From: Pseudoalteromonas sp. T1lg75 | GTDB lineage: Bacteria > Pseudomonadota > Gammaproteobacteria > Enterobacterales > Alteromonadaceae | Assembly: GCF_002964705.1 (NCBI RefSeq) | Contig: NZ_PQCD01000053.1 | Span: forward strand, 189,972 to 253,971 | Direction: 5' to 3' | Length of the DNA stretch: 64,000 bases | Shown: positions 1 through 8,842 of the stretch, piece after piece | Layout: each line of letters opens with the position of its first letter | Position numbering within the stretch: the stretch's first letter is position 1 | Position numbers and translations under genes: made by a program | The notes under the pieces: model-generated | The model's input: only the letters and a program-made list of their open reading frames with translations | Told to the model about the DNA's origin: nothing | Databases searched by the model: none

Positions 1-906
1 TTCGATGGGTGTCGGCACGGCTACATCGGCTTTATTGGGCTCCGGATAGCCCGTGCGAGTCGGCGTCGGTGTTTTCTGCTCGATGGGTGTCGGCACGGCT
101 ACATCGGCTTTATTGGGCTCCGGGTAGCCGGTGCGAGTCGGCGTCGGTGTTTTCTGCTCGATGGGTGTCGGCACGGCCATATCGGCTTTATTCGGTTCCG
201 GGTAGCCCGTGCTGGCACCCGTGTTAATGGGCGTCGGTGTTTTCTGCTCGATGGGCGTGGGCACGGCCACATCGGCTTTATTCGGTTCCGGATAGCCAGT
301 GCGAGTCGGCGTCGGTGTTTTTTGCTCGATGGGCGTGGGCACGGCCACATCGGCTTTATTCGGTTCCGGATAGCCAGTGCGAGTCGGCGTCGGTATTTTT
401 TGTTCGATGGGCGTAGGCACGGCTACATCGGCTTTATTGGGCTCCGGGTAGCCGGTGCTAGTCGGCGTCGGTGTTTTCTGTTCGATGGGCGTAGGCACGG
501 CTACCTGAGTAAGTTCAGGCTCAACAAGTTGGGAAGGGGTTGGCTTGGTCTTTGAATTGTAAGTGGCCGTAGTAGAGGGCCGAGGCTTTAACGTCGCTTT
601 TTTCCCTAGGCCGTAGGCATTCGGCCCCTTATGGTATTTTTTCTTAACTGCCAAAGGGTGAGTGATAACTGGGGTCACATCGACATTGTGTTCGCTGGTA
701 GTTGAGCCCAGCGTCGGGTTTACCGGATCGGGATTCGGTGTTGTGCCCGCGTTATTGCCGCTATTAGGCGGATTCTGATTTGTTTGCCCATGATTTTGCT
801 GGCACTGCCAGGAGTGGGACGTTTGGCAATGAGGCGATGCCTCGGCTACCTTGGCCACAGTGATTGATGCGATTGCCAGGGTGAAAAAAACTAGGTTACT
901 TTTCAT
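1..906 (-). CDS. Secreted Pro/Thr-rich tandem-repeat protein, partial (runs off left edge)
   Basis: The minus-strand frame is open from an ATG at 906 to the window edge (302 codons, no stop), so the C-terminus lies outside. The N-terminus (MKSNLVFFTLAIASITVAKVAEA, split as MKSNLVFFTLA then IASITVAKVAEA) is a plausible Sec signal peptide cleaved after AEA. A Gln/Asn/Pro-rich stretch with two cysteines follows, then from about residue 135 a tandem array of a 26-residue unit containing VPTPIEQK and GYPEPNKAD. It starts only 10 bases after the TpsB-type transporter gene, so it is probably co-transcribed and may be the exported partner. No typical TPS/haemagglutinin N-terminal domain is visible in the part seen. 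Function is unknown; such repeats suggest an extended surface stalk or adhesin. Confidence 0.75.
   Translation of the reverse strand, partial: MKSNLVFFTLAIASITVAKVAEASPHCQTSHSWQCQQNHGQTNQNPPNSGNNAGTTPNPDPVNPTLGSTTSEHNVDVTPVITHPLAVKKKYHKGPNAYGLGKKATLKPRPSTTATYNSKTKPTPSQLVEPELTQVAVPTPIEQKTPTPTSTGYPEPNKADVAVPTPIEQKIPTPTRTGYPEPNKADVAVPTPIEQKTPTPTRTGYPEPNKADVAVPTPIEQKTPTPINTGASTGYPEPNKADMAVPTPIEQKTPTPTRTGYPEPNKADVAVPTPIEQKTPTPTRTGYPEPNKADVAVPTPIE
3..510 (-). repeat. In-frame 78-bp tandem repeats (26 aa units)
   Basis: The segment CGATGGG recurs at 3, 81, 159, 249, 327, 405 and 483. Spacing is 78 bp except one of 90 bp, which is an in-frame 4-residue expansion (TGAS/INTG region) in the unit between 159 and 249. 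Units differ by few substitutions, mostly synonymous. The array is part of the coding sequence on the minus strand and probably continues to the left of the window. Confidence 0.9.
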
Positions 907-916
907 GATTGCGGCC

Positions 917-2662
917 TTAAAAACTGTAAATGGCTTGCGCCCAAAAGCGATAATCACTGTCCGATTCATCTGTGTCGAAACCTGTGAGGGCATCGGCCCC
1001 CAGATTACTACCCACCTGTTTTCCTGCAATTAAATTTACGCTGAAGTCATCACGCAGGTTGATATGGGCACCAAGGCCTAAGGATTTGAGTTTAATTTTA
1101 TTGCGTAGGGTCGGGTTATTTAGTTGCCAATTTGGCCAGGTGTTGTGGTACAGCTTTGCCTCGCCGTATGAATAGAAGGCTGAGACCTGCGCGCCATAAA
1201 GGACGTTAAGATCATAACGAATATCGGCATAAACAAGGGTCGCATCATCACCGCTCAGTTCACCGACCGGATAGCCGGGCGAGCTATATGGCCCGCCGAT
1301 ATAAAACTTTTGCGACGCGTCCAGGTTTTCGCTGGCTCGCTGACCCTTTAATGAAAAATAGGCAGAAAATGCGCCCCCTAAGTGCTGAGCACGCGCAAGT
1401 TCAAAATTTATTTTGCTAAAGTGACCGGACGTTTGTGCATTGGCGTTATCAAAGTCGATGTAATCCTGATTTGCCGCAATGTCCAGGTCGCCGTAAGTCA
1501 CCGAAAAGGAGTAGTAGGAGACTCCAGCGGCAAAGAGTTCATCATCGTGATCGCCACTGATCCCAAGTTGCAGCGCATTGAGTCGCCTTTTCGAAAGAAG
1601 CCCAGAGTTATCGCTGTCTTTTGAAGATAGGTGGACCAAATCACCGAGGAAATTAAGGCTTTTATGGCGGCTAGCGATAAATGGGTAGGAGGCAAACACC
1701 CTGAATTCGGAGCTGTTTCCCTTGGCATCAAGTACGGCGAAGCGTTTACCTAATTTGTAGTCCACCGCATCCGCACTGAGGCCAAAGCGGGCGCCATTAC
1801 CGCCCAAGGGCCTGCTGTAACGAACCAGGAGGTAATTCGACTTTGAGCCAGAACTTACCACATCAAGGCTGAGCAGATCACCCGACTTGGTGGGGCTGTT
1901 AACGTTAATATTTGCACCCAGGCGCTCTTCGCCGGTGTAATAATTACCAAAATTATTGACATAAACACTGCCATCGAGCTTTGGCTCATCGAAGGTCTCA
2001 ACTAAAAAATTGGCTGTGCCCACCTCGGCGCCCGGGTAGAGCGTTGCCTTAGAGCTGATCCCGGGAATGCGTTCGATTAAGGTGATGACCCGCTCGAAGT
2101 CATCCGCAAGGACATGTTCCCCCTGAGTAATGTTGTTTTGCAAATAGGAGATGAGGCGCTCATTGTCTACCCGCTCCTGAGAATTCACCAGGTGAACGCC
2201 ATTATTGGCCAGCAACCCTTCATAGACATGCAAAACAATCGTCCCTTTACTCACGGCCTGTGCTGGAATAATGACACGGGCCGCAAATAGACCTTGGGCT
2301 CTATAGGCCTGCTGTAGCGCATTGGCGGCTTGGTGGATTTCTGCGGTGCTCAGTTTTTTATCCTTGTAGGGAGCCAGTACCTGTTCAACCAGCTGTTTGT
2401 TGAGTAGGGTATTACCATGAACTGTATAAGCCTGCACCCATACGGCTGCAGTCGACTGCGTCCGCTCGGTTGTGGGCAGCAACTGGTTTTGCTCTAGTTC
2501 GGCGCGCTCCACTGGTTTTAGAGGTTGCCTGTTTTGTTGCCTTACTAAAGTACTTGGGTCCGCGTTCCTTACGGAAGGCGCAGCAGATGCGTATCCGTAC
2601 CCGCACATAAATAGGGCTGCAGGTATCCAGAATGCTCTGCCAGCGAAGCAAAGTTTGTTCAT
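917..2662 (-). CDS. Two-partner-secretion outer-membrane transporter (TpsB, ShlB/FhaC/HecB family)
   Basis: The 581-residue product has an N-terminal signal peptide. A POTRA_2-type domain (about residues 75-150, including the VHGNTLL and AYRAQGLFAARVIIP segments) and a second POTRA-like part (150-220) follow. A C-terminal 16-strand-type barrel region contains the VRYSRPLGG motif and ends in aromatic F (AIYSF), as expected of BAM substrates. Length is normal for the family. These proteins export one large TpsA partner across the outer membrane. The gene immediately downstream encodes the repeat protein that reaches the left edge, which is the natural candidate partner. Confidence 0.9.
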   Translation of the reverse strand: MNKLCFAGRAFWIPAALFMCGYGYASAAPSVRNADPSTLVRQQNRQPLKPVERAELEQNQLLPTTERTQSTAAVWVQAYTVHGNTLLNKQLVEQVLAPYKDKKLSTAEIHQAANALQQAYRAQGLFAARVIIPAQAVSKGTIVLHVYEGLLANNGVHLVNSQERVDNERLISYLQNNITQGEHVLADDFERVITLIERIPGISSKATLYPGAEVGTANFLVETFDEPKLDGSVYVNNFGNYYTGEERLGANINVNSPTKSGDLLSLDVVSSGSKSNYLLVRYSRPLGGNGARFGLSADAVDYKLGKRFAVLDAKGNSSEFRVFASYPFIASRHKSLNFLGDLVHLSSKDSDNSGLLSKRRLNALQLGISGDHDDELFAAGVSYYSFSVTYGDLDIAANQDYIDFDNANAQTSGHFSKINFELARAQHLGGAFSAYFSLKGQRASENLDASQKFYIGGPYSSPGYPVGELSGDDATLVYADIRYDLNVLYGAQVSAFYSYGEAKLYHNTWPNWQLNNPTLRNKIKLKSLGLGAHINLRDDFSVNLIAGKQVGSNLGADALTGFDTDESDSDYRFWAQAIYSF

Positions 2663-2881
2663 GTTATTGTTGGCTTTTCTAAAAGAGAAACAGTTGTTTT
2701 TCTACTTTTAGTCCATTTCCTCCTATTTTTCAATAAATTAGAAATGAATTTTTATATAAGGATGGCCGCTTAATTCGACACGCCAAAGCACATTTTTTCT
2801 TCAGTAACCTAGATAAGTTGGCCGTTAAACCTGTTATTTAATTTCTACTACTGAGGCGAGTCTTATGCTTTGGGGCAAAAC

Positions 2882-2906
2882 AAAGCGGAGCACTAGGCTC
2901 CGCTTT
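2882..2906. terminator. Rho-independent terminator, probably bidirectional
   Basis: Stem GCGGAGC (2885-2891) and GCTCCGC (2897-2903) with loop ACTAG, flanked by AAA and TTTT. On the minus strand the hairpin is followed by TTTGTTTT, which fits termination of the gene ending at 2937. Confidence 0.75.
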
Positions 2907-2936
2907 TGGCTCTCACGGTTGGGGATAGCTCATAGA

Positions 2937-3770
2937 TTAGGGGTAGGTTTGGAAAGCCTGATCTATGTATGGGGCTAACGGCTCAAGCGGCGTCTCTTGG
3001 GTATAGCCAAACGGGTCTTGATACTTGATCCTAAACTGGTGGTCAGTGAAGCCATCAGGGAAGGTCTGCGTTTGAATTTCCAAATCGGCCGCTTTAAAGA
3101 ATGAGTATTCTTCGGCCGGAATGGGTGCAGGGACGTTAATGATTTTTTCTCCGTTGCCCATCCAGTTCACCTTGATCTTAAAACCTTCGCCATTGAACTC
3201 GTCAAACTTGGGCTTTTGATACAAGGTGAGGGTCATGTCTTTCTCTTGGTAGCTGATGGTTTCAACATCGGCGACCGTCATCGGAGTGACATCGTTTAAA
3301 ATTCCGTTGGCGTTGAATATCATCAGGCCGTGCGAGTAATTTAGCTCGTTCAGGGCATTGGTCATTTCCATAACCTGTAAGTCGATAGTAAGGTCCTTAC
3401 CGCCGCTAATCTTACCAGGAGCGGTTACGGTGACCAATACTTTGCTGTACACCCAGGCATCGTGAGCTACGGCTCTATATACTTCAGAGCCGTTATAACT
3501 GTATGAACCACCTTCTTTTTGAAAGCCTTTAACGATCAGGTTAGTGGCATTTTCGAAAACAATTTCGACTTCATCCAGTGATTGTTCGGGCGTATGAATT
3601 GAGCTCGATGTTTTGACCTTTACCTTTTTTACCATGTTCAGGTCCAGGCCCGGGTAAGGCACTGATGAACTGGCGCTAGGGTAGTTGATTTCATACTCTG
3701 CGGCCTTAGCTTCGGAGCTTAGGCCTAGTGTCAGAACTAGGGTAGATAAAAAAACCAGAATGGCTTTCAT
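2937..3770 (-). CDS. Secreted/periplasmic protein of unknown function
   Basis: The 277-residue product starts with a clear signal peptide (MKAILVFLSTLVLTLGLSSEAKA, cleavage after AKA). The rest is beta-rich and acidic, with no cysteine and no catalytic motif I recognise. It stands alone between two terminators, so it is probably a monocistronic gene. I do not recognise the family. Confidence 0.7.
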   Translation of the reverse strand: MKAILVFLSTLVLTLGLSSEAKAAEYEINYPSASSSVPYPGLDLNMVKKVKVKTSSSIHTPEQSLDEVEIVFENATNLIVKGFQKEGGSYSYNGSEVYRAVAHDAWVYSKVLVTVTAPGKISGGKDLTIDLQVMEMTNALNELNYSHGLMIFNANGILNDVTPMTVADVETISYQEKDMTLTLYQKPKFDEFNGEGFKIKVNWMGNGEKIINVPAPIPAEEYSFFKAADLEIQTQTFPDGFTDHQFRIKYQDPFGYTQETPLEPLAPYIDQAFQTYP

Positions 3771-3902
3771 TTGTATTTCCTTGTTATGTGTTTGTTATTC
3801 CAAATGTGAAAGCCAACAAATGCTAGCATAGAAAAATCGGTACATCCCGTCTAACGAGCAATTAGCTTGTTTTATAAGGCATATTTAAGGAAAAGGGGTG
3901 AT

Positions 3903-3930
3903 AAAAAAGGCCGCGAGTGCGGCCTTTTTT
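3903..3930. terminator. Bidirectional rho-independent terminator
   Basis: A near-perfect hairpin with arms AAAAAAGGCCGC and GCGGCCTTTTTT around loop GAGT. It sits 14 bases past the stop of the NSS transporter (minus strand), and A and T runs on both sides allow termination in either direction. Confidence 0.9.
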
Positions 3931-3944
3931 AGTATTACGTAGAA

Positions 3945-5294
3945 TTAACGTAACGAGTTAATAAACACCAGGGCAATACACACCGGGCATACAAATTTGA
4001 TGTACCAGGGCCAAATCTTCCAGAACCAACCGTCAGCGGCTTCCGGGTGGCCGGATTGGATTTCTTTAAGTAAAGACGCACGGTGCCAAATCCAACCCAC
4101 AAAAATACAACACATCAAGCCCAGCAGCGGTTGACCTATACGTGTGGTGATGGCGATCACCAGGCCGAAAAGCTGTTCAAAGTTAAGCAGGATGATGGTG
4201 CTGACAGAGCCTATCAATGCACCTATGGTCCAGGTGGCAGGTTTACGGTCAAGGCCAAACTTCTCTACCGTGTACGACACCGGAGCCTCTAGCATGGAAA
4301 TAGAGGAAGTCAGGGCGGCAATACTCATAAGCGCGAAGAAGGCAAAGCCAACAAACAAACCGGCGCTGCCCATGGTATCGAATAGGGCCGGTAGTACCTG
4401 GAATACTAATGTGTCTTCTGAGAGTAATTTACCTGCCTCGTCAAAAATCTGGACGCCTTGCTCCTGTGCCACATACATGGCTGGGATAATTAACAGACCG
4501 GCAACGAAGGCGATAAACACATCGATAAGCGTCACCGAAGCACCCAGGGTAACCAGGTTCTCTTGCTTAGAGATATAAGAACCATAGATGATCATCACGC
4601 TGGTACCGAGCGACAGGGAGAAAAACGCCTGGCCGAGCGCGCTTACCAACAGGGTCGGCTCGAAGATGGCGCTAAAATCTGGAAGTAAGTAATTGCGCAG
4701 ACCTTCGCTGGCGCCGTCTTGGCTCATTACATAAGCGATCAACGCAAATAAAATACCCAGCAAGGCCGGCATTAGACGCTTGGACCACTTTTCGATGCCG
4801 TTCTCCACGCCCTTACTGATGATCATCACCGTCAGCACGATAAAGCCGCCGGCGAAAAGCAGGTTACGGGATAGAGATTGGCTGGTTAGCCAGTTTGCTG
4901 CCTCGGGAGCGCCTACAAGTTTGGCAACGGGTTCAGCGGTATAGCTAATCATCCAACCGGCCACGATGGCATAAAAACTTAAAATCATACCGGCACAAAT
5001 AATGCCGCCAAAACCAACTAAAAATGCCAGTGGATGTTGCCATTTATGATTGGATACTTTTTTCAGCGAGCTAACGGCATTGGCTTGACCATAGCGGCCA
5101 ACAACCAGTTCAGCCATTAATGCTGGATAGGCTAAACAGAAGGCCAGAACCAGATAAGCAAGCACAAAGGCAGCACCACCATTGGAGGCGGTTTGAGTAG
5201 GAAAGCCCCAAATATTACCTAGCCCCACCGCCGAACCGGCAGCGGCCATTATAAAACCAAAACGGGAGCTAAACTCCCCACGCGACGCACTCAT
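3945..5294 (-). CDS. Sodium-dependent transporter, NSS/SNF family
   Basis: The 449-residue inner-membrane protein opens with the family signature: FGFIMAAAGSAVGLGNIWGF-type unwound TM1 with the Na+/substrate-binding segment, then NGGAAFVLAYL in TM2. About eleven hydrophobic segments follow, the usual number for bacterial NSS members. It should co-transport an amino acid or similar amine with Na+; the substrate cannot be read from the sequence. It is apparently monocistronic with its own terminator. It fits the Na+-based physiology suggested by the Mnh operon and the NavBac channel in this window. Confidence 0.92.
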   Translation of the reverse strand: MSASRGEFSSRFGFIMAAAGSAVGLGNIWGFPTQTASNGGAAFVLAYLVLAFCLAYPALMAELVVGRYGQANAVSSLKKVSNHKWQHPLAFLVGFGGIICAGMILSFYAIVAGWMISYTAEPVAKLVGAPEAANWLTSQSLSRNLLFAGGFIVLTVMIISKGVENGIEKWSKRLMPALLGILFALIAYVMSQDGASEGLRNYLLPDFSAIFEPTLLVSALGQAFFSLSLGTSVMIIYGSYISKQENLVTLGASVTLIDVFIAFVAGLLIIPAMYVAQEQGVQIFDEAGKLLSEDTLVFQVLPALFDTMGSAGLFVGFAFFALMSIAALTSSISMLEAPVSYTVEKFGLDRKPATWTIGALIGSVSTIILLNFEQLFGLVIAITTRIGQPLLGLMCCIFVGWIWHRASLLKEIQSGHPEAADGWFWKIWPWYIKFVCPVCIALVFINSLR

Positions 5295-5491
5295 ATTATT
5301 ATACTTCTCTGTAGGTGAACTGCGCCCTAAATCTACTGTAATTTACATGAAATAAAAAGCACAAAGCGGTAATTAGTGCTGTGCAGCCAGGGTAAAGCGC
5401 GCTATACGGACAAATTCCAATCTATCCGCGCAGTGCCTAGTTGCAGAGCGTCGCCACGTTACCGAATTGCCTGAGCGTTGTAAACACTGTG

Positions 5492-6753
5492 TTACAACGG
5501 TAGCCTTAAGGTGAATTGTGCCCCACCTAATTTTGTCGAGGAGCCTACCTGCAAGTTGCCCTGATGCCACAGCATCACTTTATGGCAAATGGCCAAGCCC
5601 AAACCATAGCCATCCTGGTTGCGATGCTTGGCACTTTGATAAAAGGGCTTAAGCACTGCGGCGCGTTCTTGTGGCGGGATACCGGGACCATCATCGGCGA
5701 TGGCAATGCATAGTTGTTGGGCATGGGTGTAGGCGCTGATAACGACCTGGCCATTGGCATAGCGTAGCGCATTGGTAATTATATTGTGGATGCAGCGGGC
5801 CAACCAATGCAGATCGCCATGCACTACCAATTCGCGGGGACAGTCTATGTGCAGCTGTTTATCGCCCAGTTGTGGTAGTAACTGCTCACCTACCTCCTGT
5901 AGATAGGGGAGAAGCTCGGTGCGGGTATAATTAAGGGCAATATTTTGCTGTTGCAGCGCGGCAAAACTGAGGTAGCTTTTGAGCATGGACTCCATGGTGT
6001 CAAGATCCTTTTCCATGCGCTTAAGGTAGGCCTGTTTGCTTTGTTCGTCCTCACTGTCCATGGCAGCATCAAGGCCAAAGCGCAGGCAGGCGATGGGGGT
6101 GCGAATGTCATGGGAGAGACTCGACGCCATCAGTTTGTTTTCGGCCAGAAGCGCATTTATCTGCTCGGCCATGGAGTTAAAGCTGTGCTCGAGCTGCTGT
6201 GTATAGCTAAAACGGCTTTTAGCAATGCGGGTGTCGAGCTTGCCTTTAGCAAAGCGTGTGGCGGCATTGGCTAAGGTGGTAATTCGGCGGGTTAAAGGAA
6301 TAAGGGGTAACCACATGCACAGGCTGAAGCCGCTGTAAAACAACACAGTGAGCAGCAGGTCGTGTTGGGTGCTGGCCGGTTTGGGTAGACGCATGGTGAG
6401 ATGGTGGTTGTTCAGCTGCTCTGCCGAGCGCACCAAATAGAGGCCATCTTCATCGGCCAAGGTTATGCCCTGATAGTGTTCTAGCTGTTGGCGCAGGGGC
6501 GAGGGCAAGGCCAGGGTGCTGTTGGCTGCGTAACCTAGGTCGAGATTAAAGTGGCTGTTAAGCTCTGCAAGTCGTTGGCGTTGTGCTCTGCGGGATAGCT
6601 GCCTAAATAGGAGAGCATGCCGCTCAACAGCGCCTGCTGCTGACTAAAATCATTGTGTTCATCATTATCGTTGGCAATCCCGTCGATCAGCCAGCTCAAC
6701 AGCACCACAGACAGCAGTGCCGTGCCAAGTAGGGATATATAGAGCTTTTTCAT
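5492..6753 (-). pseudogene. Sensor histidine kinase broken by a single-base frameshift
   Basis: The start at 6753 encodes a TM segment and periplasmic region (MKKLYISLLGTALLSVVLLSWL...), but that frame stops at 6535. The next frame, open well upstream of 6508, continues with ELNSHFNLDLGYAANS, a second TM, HAMP, the H-box SHDIRTPI, N-box NIITNALRYA, G1 DDGPGIP and G2 GYGLGLAI, and ends at 5492. Adding one base near 6570 would read NDLQELNSHF without interruption, so a one-base loss is the simplest explanation. It lies 22 bases after the response regulator gene and is its cognate kinase. It may be a true null allele or a sequencing error. All catalytic boxes are intact. Confidence 0.8.
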
Positions 6754-6775
6754 TGCTGCCGCTTACCTTGGTCGC

Positions 6776-7498
6776 CTAGTCGGCGGCTTCCATATGCCAG
6801 GCATCTTTAACCAATAAGTAGCCCTTGCCCCAGATGGTTTTGATCCGTTGCGGTTGCTCGCCATCACCATCAAAACGCTTACGCAGCGCCGAGATCACTA
6901 CATCTATGCTTCTGTCTAAGCCATCATATTCGCGACCCTTAATGGCTTTGAACACCGAGTCTCGGTCAACAACCTCGCCAGCGTGACGGGCAAGATAAGC
7001 GAGCAGTGAAAACTCCGCATGAGAGAGCTCCACGGGTTGCTCGGCCAGAGTCACGCGGTGCGCTTGAGTGTCGATATGCAATTGCCCCACGTTAATATGC
7101 AGAGGCTCTGCTTGTGGCTGTGAGTCATCGCTGACATCGCGTAAATTAGCCTTGATGCGTGCCAGCAATACCCGGGGACGAGCCGGTTTAGCGATGTAGT
7201 CGCTAGCGCCGACCTCCAAGCCAATCACCTCGTCGAGCTCATCATCCCGTGCGGTAAGCATAATAATGGGTTGCTGATAAAATTGGCGCAAGCGGGTACA
7301 GACGCTGATCCCGTCGAGACCGGGGAGCATAATATCGAGCAAAATTAAATCCGGGCTATGCTCGTGCACGTAGGCTTCGACGTCGGCGCCGTTATCGCAT
7401 AAGCCGACGCGGTAGCCGTTTTGAGAAAGAAACTCACGCATCCACTCGCTTAGCGAGGGGTCGTCCTCGACCACTAAAATAAGGGGCTGCTGACTCAT
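6776..7498 (-). CDS. OmpR/PhoB-type response regulator
   Basis: The 240-residue regulator starts at MSQQPLILVVEDD. An upstream in-frame start would overlap the previous gene by 48 bases, so the ATG at 7498, which shares one base with the preceding TAA, is chosen. It has a receiver domain with acidic pocket EDD, phospho-acceptor in LLDIMLPGLDG and Lys in IAKPA, then a winged-helix DNA-binding domain (about residues 135-230, ending KTIWGKGYLLV). It is third gene of an operon after the MipA and DUF3019 genes and before the kinase, so it probably controls that envelope pair. Confidence 0.92.
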   Translation of the reverse strand: MSQQPLILVVEDDPSLSEWMREFLSQNGYRVGLCDNGADVEAYVHEHSPDLILLDIMLPGLDGISVCTRLRQFYQQPIIMLTARDDELDEVIGLEVGASDYIAKPARPRVLLARIKANLRDVSDDSQPQAEPLHINVGQLHIDTQAHRVTLAEQPVELSHAEFSLLAYLARHAGEVVDRDSVFKAIKGREYDGLDRSIDVVISALRKRFDGDGEQPQRIKTIWGKGYLLVKDAWHMEAAD

Positions 7499-7920
7499 TA
7501 AAATAACCTCCATCGCCGTTTTTTCTGGCCACTGGTGTATACCCACTGCACCCGAACTTCGGTGCTGGCAAGTACTTTTCCCGTGGTGACATGAACCAAT
7601 TCAAAACCTTGTGCCGTAGCGCTGGCAAATTCCAGTACCAATTCACCTTGTTGCTGCTGTTGCCAGCAGTGCAGGACCTGAGTTGCCTGGCTTTGACGGA
7701 TACAGTAGCGCTCTTCATTGGCCACCTGCCAGCTCAGGGTGATATCGGAATAACAGGTGCGTCCCTGACGCAGCGCCACACAGGTATTCGGGGTACTTAG
7801 CAGTGCCGAGCTAGGCGATGGGCCTGGCGCCGAGCTCAGCATGGCTTCGCCCTGAGTGTTGCTCGCCCAACCCGGTGCGGCAAACAGTAAACTAAGGCTC
7901 GCATAGACTCTAAAAAACAT
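7498..7920 (-). CDS. DUF3019-type small secreted protein
   Basis: The 140-residue product has a signal peptide (MFFRVYASLSLLFAAPGWA) and a four-cysteine core (NTCVALRQGRTC, RYCIRQ, LHCWQQ) typical of small proteins found beside MipA/OmpV genes in Shewanella-like genomes. The start overlaps the end of the MipA gene by 11 bases and its stop overlaps the regulator start (TAATG), which indicates translational coupling. Biochemical function is unknown; a periplasmic role linked to the two-component system is inferred from position. The DUF3019 assignment is by recollection of family appearance. Confidence 0.7.
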   Translation of the reverse strand: MFFRVYASLSLLFAAPGWASNTQGEAMLSSAPGPSPSSALLSTPNTCVALRQGRTCYSDITLSWQVANEERYCIRQSQATQVLHCWQQQQQGELVLEFASATAQGFELVHVTTGKVLASTEVRVQWVYTSGQKKRRWRLF

Positions 7921-8746
7921 AGCGTACGCCTACCTTGGCCTTATGCTGGTATTCTTGAGAAATTATCGGGCTGTCGCTGATCTCTGAGGAAAACCAAGTC
8001 GATAACCAGCCCGCTAAAAACACCCAGTTTTGCGATAGCGGATGTTCGGCGTGCAGCTCCAAGACTAAGGACTGGGAGGCATGGGCTTTGTATACGGGCC
8101 GCTGGTCGGTGGTTTCATGGGGATCGATGCCAAAGTAATAATCGGTGAAATCGCCGCCATAGTAGTTAACACCCAGGCCGGTGCGCAGCTCCCAGTTTCG
8201 GTATTGGCTAATGCGCGTTAAGAAGCTGGTAAAAATCCATGAATTATGGGTGCCGGTCACATCATGCATCAATTCAAAAGACAGCTGAGAGTCGCCAAAG
8301 CGCCGAGTTAGCCTTAGGCCCACATCGAAATCGTAATGGCGGCGGTCGATACCCGCGAGCTCGTCCACCACATCGCGGTCATAGATTTTTAGCCCGGTTT
8401 CGTCGAACCCCGATTGCACATTGGTGCCGACTATATCCAAGCCCCAGTCAAACTTATCTATGAGGGAGTAACCTATGACCAGGCCGCCACTTAATTGACT
8501 GTGGTCGATATCCAGGTAAAAGTTGTTGTAGCTGACAACCAGGTTTAGATCCGGCTCAAGGCCGTCGTCATATGAGTCGAGACCAACCAGGTAGGAGTCT
8601 TCAATATAGTAGCCGGCGCCTATGCTCCAATCCCAATTGAAGCCAGGTTGGGGTTCCAGGCGGTTGTCGGAATAATAGCGGTTGGTAGCCAGCGTTTGTT
8701 GGCTAACAAGCAAAAACAGCAGGACAAGTAGGGTACGAATTGGCAT
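7910..8746 (-). CDS. MipA/OmpV family outer-membrane protein
   Basis: The 278-residue protein has a signal peptide (MPIRTLLVLLFLLVSQQTLA). Alternating amphipathic strands follow throughout, and the C-terminus is GVRYVF with terminal Phe, as for outer-membrane barrels. Features such as WSIGAGYYIEDSYLVG and YYFGIDP are typical of MipA/OmpV proteins, which act as scaffolds or osmoporins and are often induced by envelope stress. It is the first gene of the operon with the DUF3019 protein, response regulator and kinase. Confidence 0.85.
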   Translation of the reverse strand: MPIRTLLVLLFLLVSQQTLATNRYYSDNRLEPQPGFNWDWSIGAGYYIEDSYLVGLDSYDDGLEPDLNLVVSYNNFYLDIDHSQLSGGLVIGYSLIDKFDWGLDIVGTNVQSGFDETGLKIYDRDVVDELAGIDRRHYDFDVGLRLTRRFGDSQLSFELMHDVTGTHNSWIFTSFLTRISQYRNWELRTGLGVNYYGGDFTDYYFGIDPHETTDQRPVYKAHASQSLVLELHAEHPLSQNWVFLAGWLSTWFSSEISDSPIISQEYQHKAKVGVRYVF

Positions 8747-8842
8747 AGCTTCAGGCTTTTTATTTTATAGTAGGTTGCTTGGGCGCCGAAAACTGTAAGA
8801 AATTGTAGATGGGCTTGCCCGTGCGTTGACAAGCCCCTGTGC

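Noticed and set aside
1-555. Repeat array that might suggest a CRISPR or plus-strand genes
   Set aside because: Units are 78 bp with no unique spacers and keep one minus-strand reading frame; the plus-strand and alternative-frame ORFs (for example 9-227, 322-555) are shadows of the repeats.
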